64,000 nucleotides of DNA, taken from assembly GCA_035578175.1 (NCBI GenBank), contig JAQMRL010000021.1, positions 5,357,538 to 5,421,537 of the forward strand, in the 5' to 3' direction. A program made the position numbers and the translations under genes. Below, piece after piece: positions 31,017 to 41,195 of this stretch (positions are counted from its first letter, which is position 1; each line of letters starts with the position of its first letter). The notes under the pieces are model-generated. The model was not told where the DNA came from. It made no database searches and was given only the letters and a program-made list of their open reading frames with translations. This stretch comes from Catonia carolina. Taxonomy: Eukaryota; Arthropoda; Insecta; Hemiptera; Achilidae.

Positions 31017-31146
31017 CCATAGTCTAAGTGAACGATTCAAAGTAGAACCGCAAATAAACTGGTTAAACTTATGATACTGTAACCAGTTTATTTGCGGTTC
31101 TACTTTGAATCGTTCACTTAGACTATGGTTAAACTTATGATACTGT
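31017..31146. repeat. Perfect 48 bp inverted repeat with repeated loop
   Basis: Arms at 31017-31064 and 31081-31128 are exact complements, with a 16-nt loop (AAACTTATGATACTGT). The loop text occurs again at 31131-31146. A related single-arm copy lies at 33215-33265, so the inverted arm was added here. Confidence 0.96.
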
Positions 31147-31148
31147 AT

Positions 31149-31334
31149 GTCGGTCGCATTGGCGCAGTTGGTAACGTGCTCGCCTCTCATCATGCGGTCT
31201 TGGGTTCGAATCCCATTCAGGCACGGCATCTTTTCATACGTTACAGACAATCATTTCATCTTTCACCGTCTGCATTAGCAGTAATTGCAGAACAGTCGGA
31301 CGTTAAACCAAAAAAAAAAAAAAAAAAAAAAAAA
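31149..31334 (+). mobile_element. SINE-B copy B4, full length
   Basis: Most complete B copy: CGGTCGCATTGGCGCAGTTG (box A), GGTTCGAATCCC (box B, 31203-31214), tail CGTCTGCATTAGCAGTAATT and poly-A of about 24. The CTCATCATG anticodon arm suggests a Met-like tRNA ancestor, tentatively. Confidence 0.9.
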
Positions 31335-31354
31335 TTATGATACTGTATGAATCT

Positions 31355-31643
31355 AAGCTTTGTGCAGCTGCGGCATGAAGGGACGATGTACCAGAATGCA
31401 GCTACGTCATAACACTGTACTAATCATCTCAATGCTCTTCGCTGGGCAGTAGACTGCCTAGTGGGGTGACATACGTGGGTGTTGTTTTCACTATTCGCTG
31501 TAGACGGCGACACAGAATATTTATGTAGTTTGGACAGTACCCCTGACTACTACAAACATAATACAAGTAACATGTTACTAATACTAACGCAATCTCTCAC
31601 TCTAGTAGTGACGTAATGCAAACCTCTCAGCTGCACAAAGCTT
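31355..31643. mobile_element. Possible small element with 16 bp inverted ends
   Basis: AAGCTTTGTGCAGCTG at 31355-31370 and its exact complement at 31628-31643. The pairing continues weakly inside (ATGCAGCTACGTCA / TGACGTAATGCA). No target duplication seen and no coding frame. Type not assigned. Confidence 0.4.
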
Positions 31644-31689
31644 GGGAACGGCCAGTAGGGAGAAGCCAAGGCAGGTGGTACGTGAATGA

Positions 31690-31737
31690 ATTGGTAAGAG
31701 AAAGTTGTGTGAGTGTTTCGCAACAGATTTTTTTTTG
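31690..31737 (+). mobile_element. HINE-like element H22, 3' end only
   Basis: TTGGTAAGAGAAAGT, the hairpin with GTTTCGCA, and an ACAGATTTTTTTTTGG end. It belongs to the second copy of the direct repeat. Confidence 0.85.
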
Positions 31738-31829
31738 GATTAAAGAGACCTGAAAACATGTATTTCAGGCCTTTTAATTTTCAAAATGTGCTCTGAAACG
31801 GTCAATAGTAAAATTAAACAACAATTTTT

Positions 31830-32225
31830 CCATAACAGACAGGTGGAGTGTCAAATTATTTACACTCAATCTGTTAGTTGCAGGGCTAAAAAAAATAGTT
31901 CTGTTTCTTATCACAAGGTCAGCCAATTAAATGACTGAATCATTTAAGAACAGAAGAGGTAGAGGTGTACTGTGACACTAATCAGAGTTATCTCGTCTGA
32001 AAGTAATGGATTTCATTATACAGTCAGACCTTGTGGTGAATGAAGTGAAAGTGTCATTTGCAGAGTGGAAAATATATGCTTTTCAGAAGGCCTGGCATGC
32101 TGATAAGTGTACTTTTCCACTCAGTGAGGAAGGCCTGGTAAACTACCTCACTCCTCGATTTACTTAGTAAAACCTCTACAGGTTCAAACCAGCTTTTTGG
32201 CTGATGATCTAAACAACAACAACAG
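31830..32225 (+). mobile_element. SINE-D copy D9
   Basis: Near full length, beginning CCATAACAGACAGGTGG and ending in (AAC)n. HINE H23 begins just after the tail. No clear target duplication on the left. Confidence 0.88.
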
Positions 32226-32226
32226 T

Positions 32227-33149
32227 AAAAAAATCTGGTGTGAAACACTCACACAACTTTCTCTTGCCAATGCAAATAATTAACAATAAACCTAACAAGA
32301 GTAATAAAACATTAGAAATGAACCAAAAACTAACCTCAAAAAACATTAGTGAAATACGCAAAATTAAAATCGACCTCAGTTTGGCTTAAAAATACGGAAA
32401 AATCACTCATTCACGCTAAACTAGGCACTGTACAAAAAAAAATGCATTAAATAAAAGTTGTAGATCTCTTAATTTCCTATAAATTTTATTTCATACACTT
32501 TTGTCGTAAAATGCATTCTAAGGCCGAAATCTTAAAAAAAATCGATTTTTCACACGTTTTCGTGAGAAAAAAAACAGAAAATCGCTAATTACCGCTAAGC
32601 TAAGCATTATAAAAAAAAATGTTTGAAATAAAAGTTGTAGAATTTTATACTCTCTACAACTTTTATTATATAACATTTTGCGCTAAAATGCATATTAAAG
32701 CCGCAATCTTAAAAAGAAAATGTTTTTACGTAAAAACAGCCTTACGTAGAATTTCAGCAAACATGGCGCCTACCCTATCTTGTAGAGCATAAAAAATGTA
32801 GTAAACCAGGCGATTTTTAAAAAAATCGTAGGACCAGTTTTTGAGAAAATCGCAAAAAAGTGTACAATTATACGAATAAACTACTACTTCCGGTTGACCG
32901 ATTTTGATGAAAATGTTCGTGTCGGGTCCGGTCGTGGTATGAAACTTAAGTTTCAAGTTTCAAGTTCGTACGATGTTCCGTTCTTGAGATATTCTGTTCA
33001 CACACACAGAGAGACCAATCGCTAAAAACATGTTTTTTGGGTTCAGGGGGTCTGAAAACGTATAGATCCGGTGAAGAGTGTATTTGATGTGATGGACATG
33101 AAAACAATACTTTCCTTCCTATATATTCATATAGGCAAGAGAACGTAAT
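32227..33149 (-). mobile_element. HINE-like element H23, full length
   Basis: 3' hairpin at 32237-32253, start at about 33145 with GAGAACGTAA in place of GAGAAAGTAA. The microsatellite is reduced to CACACACAGAGAG. A deletion at about 32342 removes the ATAACCTTATTTTAATCATG block. Confidence 0.93.
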
Positions 33150-33270
33150 TAAAGCGATTAAAGTTGAATTAAAATTGTCAACAAAACCTCTTAATGTGTA
33201 ATTAAAAGGAACGACAGTAGTTTAAGTGAACGATTCAAAGTAGAACCGCAAATAAACTGGTTAAACTTGT
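33150..33270 (+). repeat. Third relative of the 30.9 and 31.8 kb repeat
   Basis: It matches 30955-31070 (AAGCGATTAAAGTTGAATTA, AAAGGAACGAC, CGCAAATAAACTGGTTAAAC) without the inverted arm, giving the pre-inversion form of the hairpin at 31017. Confidence 0.75.
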
Positions 33271-33599
33271 GGTAGGGAGGAGCTAAGGCGGGTGGTAGGT
33301 GAATGAATATTTAGACTAAATAATATAGGCTACAGTATGCAAGAATCAATATGTACGATATACAGGATGTCTCACGAGTAACCCGACAAACTTCTAAGGT
33401 GGTTTCCTCTCATGAAAATAATGAAAAAAGTTTATATCAACATGGGTCCGGAAACGGATCGTTAACGAGTTACGGCTAGCGAAAGATTTCGCCCTGGGTT
33501 CAGAACATACGCCTAAATAAAGCCATCCTAGCGGTCTAAGAACCCAATTTTATGAGTAGATTTGATAGTTTCTTATGTATTTCAACCAGAAAAATTGAT

Positions 33600-33842
33600 T
33601 AAAAAAATCTGGTGTGAAACACTCACACAACTTTCTCTTGCCAATGCAAATGATTAACAATAAACCTAACATTATTATTAAAACATTAGAAATGTACAAA
33701 AAACAAACCTCAAAAAACATTAGTGAAATACGCAAAATTAAAATCGACCTCAGTTTAGCTTAAAAATATGGAAAATCGCTCATTCACGCTAAACTAGGCT
33801 CTGTAGTGAAAAATGATTTACATAAAAGTTGGTGATCTTTTT
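33600..33842 (-). mobile_element. HINE-like element H24, 3' quarter
   Basis: Reverse copy from the 3' hairpin to AAAGTTGGTGATCTTT, then directly joined to the start of H25. The pair has 3' ends facing outwards. Confidence 0.88.
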
Positions 33843-34807
33843 ATTTCTCTTGCCTATATGAATATATAGGAAGGAAAGTATTGTTCTCATGTCGATTTTT
33901 TGAAATCGAGTTTTCACCGGATCTATACGTTTTCAGACCCCCTGAACCCAAAAAACGTGTTTTTAGCTATTGGTCTGTGTGTGTGTGTGTGTGTGTGTGC
34001 GTGTCTGTGCGTGTGTCTGAGTGTGAACAGAATATCTCAAGAACGGAACATTGTACGAACTTGAAACTTGAAACTTAAGTTACATACCACTACCGGACCC
34101 GACACGAACATTTTCATCAAAATCGGTCAACCGGAAGTAGTAGTTTATTCGTATAATTTTTCACTTTTTTGCGATTTTCTCAAAAACTGGTCCTCCGATT
34201 TTTTTAAAAATCGCCTGGTTTACTAAATTTTTTATGCTCTACAAGATAGGGTAGGCGCCATGTTTGCTGAAATTCTGCGTGAGGCTGTTTTCACGTAAAA
34301 ACATTTTCTTTTTAAGATTGCGGCTTTAATATGCATTTCAGGGCAAAACGTTATATAATAAAAGTTGTAGAGAATATAAAATTCTACAACTTTAATTTCA
34401 AACTTTTTTTTGTATAACGCTTAGTTTAGCGGTAATTAGCAATTTTCTGTTTCGTTCTCACGAAAACGTGTGAAAAATCTATTCTTTTAAGATTTCGGCC
34501 TTAGAATGCATTTTACGACAAAAGTGTATAAAATAAAATTTATAGGAAATAAAGAGATCTACAACTTTTATTTTAAGCATTTTTTGTACAGTGCCTAGTT
34601 TAGCGTGAAAGAGTGATTTTCCGTATTTTTAAGCCAAACTGAGTTCGATTTTCATTTTGCGTCTTTCACTCATGATTAAAATAAGGTTATGTTTTTGAGG
34701 TTAGTTGTTAGTTTATATCTAATGTTTTATTACTAATGTTAGGTTTATTGTAAATTATTTGCATTGGCAAGATAAAGTTGTGTGAGTGTTTCACACCAGA
34801 TTTTTTT
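33843..34807 (+). mobile_element. HINE-like element H25, full length
   Basis: The start lacks the first few bases (TTTCTCTTGCC at 33844). The (GT)n tract at 33975-34022 is impure. The 3' hairpin and T-run end at 34807, abutting the right arm of MITE 4. Confidence 0.93.
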
Positions 34808-34859
34808 GATGAGAGGAAACAACCTTAGAAGTTTGTCAGGTTACTCGTGAGACAGCCTG

Positions 34860-35119
34860 TATATTTTGTAGACATAATTTTATCTAGGTTAACAGAGGGG
34901 TGTGGCAATCGAGAACGAAATGAATATCAAGAGTTATGGGATTTCTTGATGTTAAAAATATCTTCAGGCATAGTTTATCATGTTGTGCTAAGCTCTTAAG
35001 CTAGTTATTAGCCAAATATCAATTTACCAAGTTCATATTTTACACTAAATAAGAAGAAATTAAATCGCTACGTATATTTCTTGACCTAAATTGCACTATT
35101 TTATAAATATATTTTAATA
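34860..35119. other. Unassigned AT-rich sequence
   Basis: No frame or known repeat recognised. Confidence 0.4.
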
Positions 35120-35172
35120 AGAATAATTACAATATGTAAGATGAATATTGTAGGCCTACCTTGAAAAATTCT
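35120..35172 (+). repeat. Direct repeat flanking H26 (left copy)
   Basis: ATAATTACAATATGTAAGAT and GAATATTGTA...CTTGAAAAATT recur at 36216-36266 on the other side of H26. Confidence 0.8.
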
Positions 35173-35348
35173 TTTTTTACTTTCTCTTGCCTATATGAAT
35201 TATATAGGAAGGAAAGTATTGTTTTCATGTCGATTTTTCGAAATCGAGTTTTCACCGGATCTACACGTTTTCAGACCCCCTGAACCCAAAAAACATGTTT
35301 TTAGCGATTGGTCTGTGTGTGTGTGTGTGTGCGTGTGTGCGTGTGTGC

Positions 35349-35409
<61 letters not shown>

Positions 35410-36198
35410 CAGAATACCTCAAGAACGGAACAACGTACGAACTTCAAACTTGAAACTTAAGTTACATACCACTACCGGACCCGACACGAACATTTTCATC
35501 AAAATCGGTCAACCGGAAGTAGTAGTTTATTCGTATAATTTTTCACTTTTTTGCGATTTCCTCAAAAACTGGTCCTACGATTTTTTTTTAAATCGCTTGG
35601 TTTACTAAACTTTTTATTCTCTACAAGATAGGGTCATGTGTGCTGAAATTCTTGGTGAGGGTGTTTTCTCGTAAAAACGTTGTTTTTTTTAAGATTACGG
35701 CTTTAATATGCATTTTAGCGCAAAACTTTATATAATAAAAATTATAGAGAATTTAAAATCCTACAACTTTTATTTCAAACTTTTTTTGTATAACGCTTAG
35801 TTTAGCGGCAATTTGCGATTTTCTGTTTTTTCTCACGAAAATGTGTGAAAAATTGATTTTTTTAAGATTTCGGCCTTAGTAGGCCGTAGAATGCATTTTA
35901 CGACAAAAGTGTATAGGCTTATAATTAAATTTATAGAAAATTAAAAGATCTACAACTTTTATTCAGAGCATTTTTCTCTACAGAGCCTAGTTTAGAGAGA
36001 AAGAGTGATTTTCCGTATTTCTAAGCCAAACTGAGGTTGATTTTCATTTTGCGTCTTTCACTCATGATTAAAATTAGGTTATGTTTATTGAGGTTAGTTT
36101 TTGTTTATTTCTTATGTTTTATTACTAATGTTAGGTTTATTGTTAATTATTTGCACTGGCAAGAGAAATTTGTGTGAGTGTTTCACACCAGATTTTTT
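35173..36198 (+). mobile_element. HINE-like element H26, full length
   Basis: It has both hairpins and a long (GT)n tract (35313-35407), so it is the longest intact copy at about 1025 bp. It carries a small local duplication (AGTAGGCCGTAGAATG near 35878). It is flanked by direct repeats of host sequence. Confidence 0.95.
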
Positions 36199-36282
36199 CA
36201 ATAACTAAAACTACTTTATAATAATTACAATATGTAAGATGAATATTGTATCTTGAAAAATTAACTTTTTAATTACAGTATA

Positions 36283-36496
36283 CAGGGCGTTCTATAAAAG
36301 GTCCAAGAATTCAGGGCGAGATTCCCCAAAACAAAAGAAAAAAAAAGTTCAAATTAACATAGGTCCGAAAATCAGTAGTTACCGAGTTATACAGGGTAAA
36401 AGATTTCGTTAGAATTTCAGTTACCCCATTGAAACGAAGCCCAACAGATATTTTTGGGGCGTTAAATTAGTCATAAATTTTACCTTATCGTACGTA
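36283..36496. mobile_element. Palindromic MITE 5, left arm only
   Basis: Start CAGGGCGTTCTATAAAAGG after TA; the conserved box (AACATAGGTCCGAAAA) begins 73 bp inside. The arm ends near CGTACG where HINE core H27 begins. Confidence 0.7.
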
Positions 36497-37200
36497 AAAT
36501 GTCATTTTCATCAAAATCAATCAACCGGAAGTAGTCGTTTATTCGTGTAATTTTTCACTTTTTTGTGATTTTCTCAAAAACTGGTCTACAATTATTTTAA
36601 AATCGCCATATTTACTTAATTTTTTATGCTCTACAAGATAGGGTAGGCGCCATGTTACCTGAAATTCTTGGTAATGCTGTTTTCACGAAAAAAAAAATAC
36701 TTTTTTTAAGATTATGACTTTAATATGCATTTTAGCGCAAAAATTTATATAACAAAAGTTGTAGAGAACTTAAAACTCTACAACTTTTATTTCAAACATT
36801 TTTTTTATAACGCTTAGTTTAGCAGTAATTAGCGATTCTCTGTTTTTTCTCACGAAGACGTGTGAAAAATCAATTTTTTTAATATTTCGGCCTTAGAATG
36901 CATTTTACGACAAAAGTGTATATAATCAAATTTATAGGAAATTAAAAGATCTACAACTTTTAATAAAAGCATTTTCTCTACAGAGCCTAGTTTAGCGTGA
37001 AGGAGTGATTTTCCATATTTTTAAGCCAAACAGGTCGATTTTCATTTTCCGTCTTTCACTCACGATTAAAATAAGGTTATGTTTTTAGAGGTTATTTTTT
37101 TTGGTTTATTTCTAATGTTTTATTACTAATGTTAGGTTATATTGTTTAAACTATTGGAATTGGCAAGAGAAAGTCGTGTGAGTGTTTCACACCAGATTTT
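36497..37200 (+). mobile_element. HINE-like element H27, 5'-truncated
   Basis: Core from CATTTTCATCAAAATCAATC to the 3' hairpin (37168-37185) and T-run. SINE-B5 adjoins the T-run. Confidence 0.9.
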
Positions 37201-37372
37201 TTTTTTTTTTTGTTTAACGTCCGACTGTTCTGCAATTACTGCTAATGCAGACGATGAAGGATGAAATTATTTTTTTGTAACGTATTGAAATATGCCGTGC
37301 CTGAATGGGATTCGAACCTAAGACCTTATGATGAGAGGCGAGCACGTTACCAACTACGGCAATGCAGCCGGC
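37201..37372 (-). mobile_element. SINE-B copy B5, full length
   Basis: Reverse strand; tail fused to the T-run of H27, head ending at GCAGCCGGC (37372). This is the same arrangement as H12 with B3. Confidence 0.88.
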
Positions 37373-37607
37373 TATATTCAAGATGGCGAACAAAACCTTT
37401 TGATTTATCATAAAATATTATTTTGTATTCGAGTGAGGTTCGCATTTGCATCTTTAAATTTCCCTTACTTTTGAAATATTTTGCCGTAATCGGACTTTTT
37501 GGACACTCAGTTTATAGCTATCGGTACATATTGTATTTTTCGCATTTTAGTGAAATGTAGATAATTTAAAAATCAAGCGAATTCATGACTGCGTAATTGT
37601 TAATATA
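37373..37607. other. Unassigned sequence
   Basis: Starts CTATATTCAAGATGGCG; no coding frame or repeat recognised. Confidence 0.35.
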
Positions 37608-38130
37608 TAGGGTGATTCAAAATTATACGGCAATCTCTTGGGATCTCATTCTATAGCTAAAAATAAGAAAAAAAGTTCATATAAACATATGCCTGAAAAC
37701 GCTTAGTTAGCGAGTTACAGCTAGCGAAAAATTTCACCTAGAACTCTGTACCCTCGGTGAAGTAAGGCCGTATAAAAATGTTAAAGGTAGTTACAAAGAT
37801 ACAAATATGAATGTTTCTTATGTGTTTTAATCTGAAAAATTGAATAAAATTGGTTCCAGAGCTGCAAATGGAATACTTTCAGAGATATATTACATAAAAC
37901 ACAAGAATTGGTGCAAAGAAATAACACATTTTTGTGTTTAACGTAAGATTACTTCCATGAATGGTAAATAAGGTGTATTTGTTCTTAAATAAATTTGTAG
38001 AAAATTTAATTCTGAAAAGATTCATGTGAATTACTCAGGAAAAAATGAATAATAGATATTGAAATTTCGCTTTATTTAAAATCAAAACAGACGCACATAA
38101 AACGCACATTCTTAACTACATAAATATTAG

Positions 38131-38172
38131 GTTGGGAGTAACAGCTGATAATGATCAGCTGTTACTCCCAAC
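38131..38172. repeat. Perfect 19 bp hairpin at the centre of MITE 2
   Basis: GTTGGGAGTAACAGCTGAT, loop AATG, exact complement. It lies where the two long arms meet and is not part of either arm. Confidence 0.95.
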
Positions 38173-38179
38173 GTAAATA

Positions 38180-38831
38180 CAGTAGAACCTCTTTAATCCG
38201 GCACGTTTGGGACTCGAAGCTTGCCGGATTAAAGGAAATTCCGGACTATGGAGGTTATTTATAAAAATACAGGAGTCGTATAAAAAATAACACAATTTGC
38301 ACAAGAAACCTTTACTGTATGTATTTATTATTTAAACATGGGTTATTTAAACAATATAAATCAATATATAAGTACAGGAGAGATATTAAAATCCATTTTT
38401 TAAGTACAGTACATGATGAAATAAATTTGAATACAGTATGAAATACAGTACAGTACTGTACTATTCGTGGTTTTTAGCAACAGCACTGGTAGATGGCTGG
38501 AAAAAAGATCTAATATCTACTTGCTTCTTACGACTAGTATTTTTTTTATTTAAAAAATCATTTTTTTATTATTTGTAAGTTTATAACTTCGGCCATACTG
38601 TATTGTTTATTTGACTCAGCAAATTTTACAAACGTGTAAAAAAGCGTACTGAGTTTACAAACTCAGAGCGTGACGCTTTGTGGCTGTTGAGTGTCGGCGG
38701 TAGCTGTCGGGTTGCTGCTCACTTTACAATGTTCATTGTGAAGGCAATTCTATAATTTTTGTCTATTTCCGTTGATGCCGGATTATAGACAATTCCGGAC
38801 TATAGCATGCCGGATTAAGGAGGTTTTACTG
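38180..38831. mobile_element. pogo/Tigger-like element, 652 bp
   Basis: Ends CAGTAGAACCTCTTTAATCC / GGATTAAGGAGGTTTTACTG, TA duplication (38178-38179, 38832-38833). Inner repeats of CCGGATTA and CCGGACTAT are typical. A reverse-strand coding remnant is near 38465-38560. Confidence 0.87.
38465..38560 (-). pseudogene. pogo/Tigger transposase C-terminal remnant
   Basis: The reverse strand reads KKQVDIRSFFQPSTSAVAKN before a stop, a C-terminal tail of the type seen in Tigger transposases. Nothing of the catalytic domain is visible upstream. Confidence 0.5.
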
Positions 38832-39540
38832 TATTAGTAAATATTTCATGCAGTTAAAAATGTGCGTTTTTTTATTTTAAATAAAGCGAAATTTCAATAT
38901 CTATTATTAATTGTTTTCCTGAGTAATTCACATGAATCTTTTCAGAATTAAATTTTCTACAAATTTATTTAAGAAAAATACATCTTTATTTACCATTTAT
39001 GGAAGTAATTTTACGTTAAACACAAAAATGTGTTTTTTCTTTGCACCAGTTCTTGTGTTTTATGTAAGATATCTCAGAAAGTATTGCATTTACAGCTCTG
39101 GAACCAATTTTATTCAATTTTTCAGATTAAAAAACATAAGAAACAATCGTATTTGTATCTTTGTAACTACCTTTAACATTTTTATACGGCCTTACTTCAC
39201 CGAGGGTACAGAGTTGTAGGTGAAATTTTTCGCCAGCCGTAACTCGCTAACTAAGCGTTTTCAGGCATATGTTTATATGAACTTTTTTTCTTATTTTTAG
39301 CTATAGAATGAGATCCCAAGAGATTGCCGTATAGTTTTGAATCACCCTGTATTTAGATTGAAAGTGACTTTACACTGATAAAAGTGGTATAATATTCAGT
39401 ACATTGTATCTACGCTGTTACCACATAGTTTAATGATGTCTGTTTTACACAGTTCACATGATTGCACTTCCGGCATTTTACGGTTTTGTTTACATTTGTT
39501 TTTAACGTTTGTTCCTGTTACTGACCAACCATTCAAAATA

Positions 39541-40507
39541 CAGTATAATCTCGGTAGTCCGGCCGTGCAGTAATCCGGCACCTCCAGTAATCCGACCCTT
39601 AAAATATTAGGCCTAAAAGTATGAAACCTCACCCAGGACAGATTTTGGTACAAGATTTAATTTTTTTTTTTTTTTGTAATCCCTAGTTTGTGTACGTTGC
39701 AATCTGTTCAATTTAGAACATATAAGCAACCCCATGACCTAATGAGATGAGGATGATGTGTATGATGTGTAAATGAGACTGTGGAGTCTTGTACAGACTT
39801 AGGTCGACCACTCCTGAGAGAGTATGGTTAATTGAATCCCAACCATCAAAGTACACCGGTAGCCACTGTCTAGTATAAAAAAATAAAAATCCGTATAAAA
39901 TAAAATCCGTAAATAAAAATAAAAAATAAAAATCCGTATAAAAGTACCTTTACTAGGATTTGAACCAGGAACCTTCGTCTCCGTAAATCAGCTATTAAAC
40001 AGCTGATTTTGGCGACGACTTTACCTCTAGACCAACCCGGTGGGTTGATTTAAATTGAAATAGGGAAATCAACTCGACCTAATTACAGCGAATGTAATAT
40101 AATATTTATGTTTAGGATTTGATTGAAGAATGGAATAAGCAGACCTTAATTATAGTTAAATGTAATAATTTTTGGCGTTTTATTCAAAACCCAGATCTGG
40201 GTCATACTCTGTACTTCATGCTGAATTGACAACGAAACGTAATTCTGAGAACAGAAGCACCCCACACCGCACTAGGCGATGTCAATTACCGATAATTATG
40301 TTTACTACAATTACTACACAAGTACTCAGCAAACCTTTTTTAATTAGTTTATTTAAATTAAAATCACATAGAAATCAATGCATATTCATTTTTTGTTTAA
40401 ATTTATAATTTTTAATTCCAAAATTCCAACACATCCAGTAATCCGGCATTTTCAGTAATCCGGCACCCTCTCGGTCACGAACAGGCCGGACTACTGAGAT
40501 TTTACTG
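39541..40507. mobile_element. pogo-like element, 967 bp with nested SINE-A5
   Basis: TA-flanked ends CAGTATAATCTCGGTAGTCC / GGACTACTGAGATTTTACTG. The motif CAGTAATCCGGCA is repeated just inside both ends (39566-39600 and 40436-40470). No transposase could be read. SINE-A5 is inserted near the left end. Confidence 0.83.
39661..40046 (-). mobile_element. SINE-A copy A5
   Basis: Duplication GATTTAA at 39654-39660 and 40047-40053. Poly-T start, body, then box B and the head on the reverse strand. A local expansion of ATAAAAATCCGTATAAA units lies near 39877-39945. Confidence 0.88.
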
Positions 40508-40521
40508 TATATTCATTCTGG

Positions 40522-40800
40522 TTTTACTTTATCTTGCCTAATGAATGTATAGGAAGGAAAGTAGGCGTACTGTTTTCATGTCGATTTTAAGAAATCGAGT
40601 TTTCACCGGATCTACACGTTTTCAGACACTCTGAACCCCAAAAACATGTTTTTACCGATTGGTCTATAAGTGTGTATGTGTGTAAACAGAATATCAAGAA
40701 CGTAAAATCGCATGAAGTTGAAACTTGAAAAACGTAAAAAATGCATACAAATTAAATTTATAGGAAATAAAAAATCAACAACTTTTATTATGTAGGCCTA
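40522..40800 (+). mobile_element. HINE-like element H28, internally deleted
   Basis: Start hairpin altered (CCTAATGAATGTATAGG). It jumps from the GAACTTGAAACTTGAAA block to the AAATTTATAGG block and ends near 40800 without a 3' hairpin. Confidence 0.8.
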
Positions 40801-41193
40801 TTAAAATTTAGATATTTCTTTTTTCTTTAATTTTATAATTTTAAAATATTTCATTTCAAAATCAAAATATATATATATAAAATAAATTTCTAATAAAATC
40901 TACTTAAATGAAGCACATAATGACGTGCTGTACCTTGTCTATACATTGATAAGAGTACCAACAAACGTAAAAATTAACTAAAAAGAAATTAATAATGTTA
41001 ATATCTCACATGAATCTATTTTTATGCGCGTCATGATGCTATTGAGCTGTATATATAGTAGTATGAGTGTTTATTTTAATTAAACAAAGAGAGTTGAAGT
41101 GTTCCAGTTTTAGGTAGTTACATAATAGCCTACGATTTTACCATCTACCTTCTAACCAGGTGTGAGAGCCAGATTCGGATTGTACGTACAGTT
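40801..41193. other. Unassigned AT-rich sequence
   Basis: Includes a short (AT)n near 40869-40882. No frame or known repeat recognised. Confidence 0.4.
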
Positions 41194-41195
41194 AT

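Larger units (their letters stand above)
33363..34859. mobile_element. Palindromic MITE 4, split by two HINE copies
   Basis: Ends CAGGATGTCTCACGAGTAA / TTACTCGTGAGACAGCCTG, TA flanks at 33361-33362 and 34860-34861. The conserved box starts 76 bp from the left end (AACATGGGTCCGG at 33439). H24 and H25 replace the middle of the element. Confidence 0.8.
37608..39349. mobile_element. Palindromic MITE 2, 1.74 kb including nested pogo element
   Basis: TA-flanked (37606-37607, 39350-39351). Ends AGGGTGATTCAAAATTATAC / GTTTTGAATCACCCTG. The halves are long inverted repeats (for example GGTTCCAGAGCTGCAAATG pairs with CATTTACAGCTCTGGAACC). The conserved box begins 76 bp from the left end. The centre carries a perfect 19 bp hairpin (38131-38172) and the nested pogo-like element 38180-38831. 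Confidence 0.88.

Noticed and set aside
31149..31230. tRNA gene candidates (31149, 62640-62717, 24406-24495, 28598-28690)
   Set aside because: They have box A and B but are heads of SINE-B, C and A, followed by SINE tails and poly-A; the cloverleaf stems are degraded.
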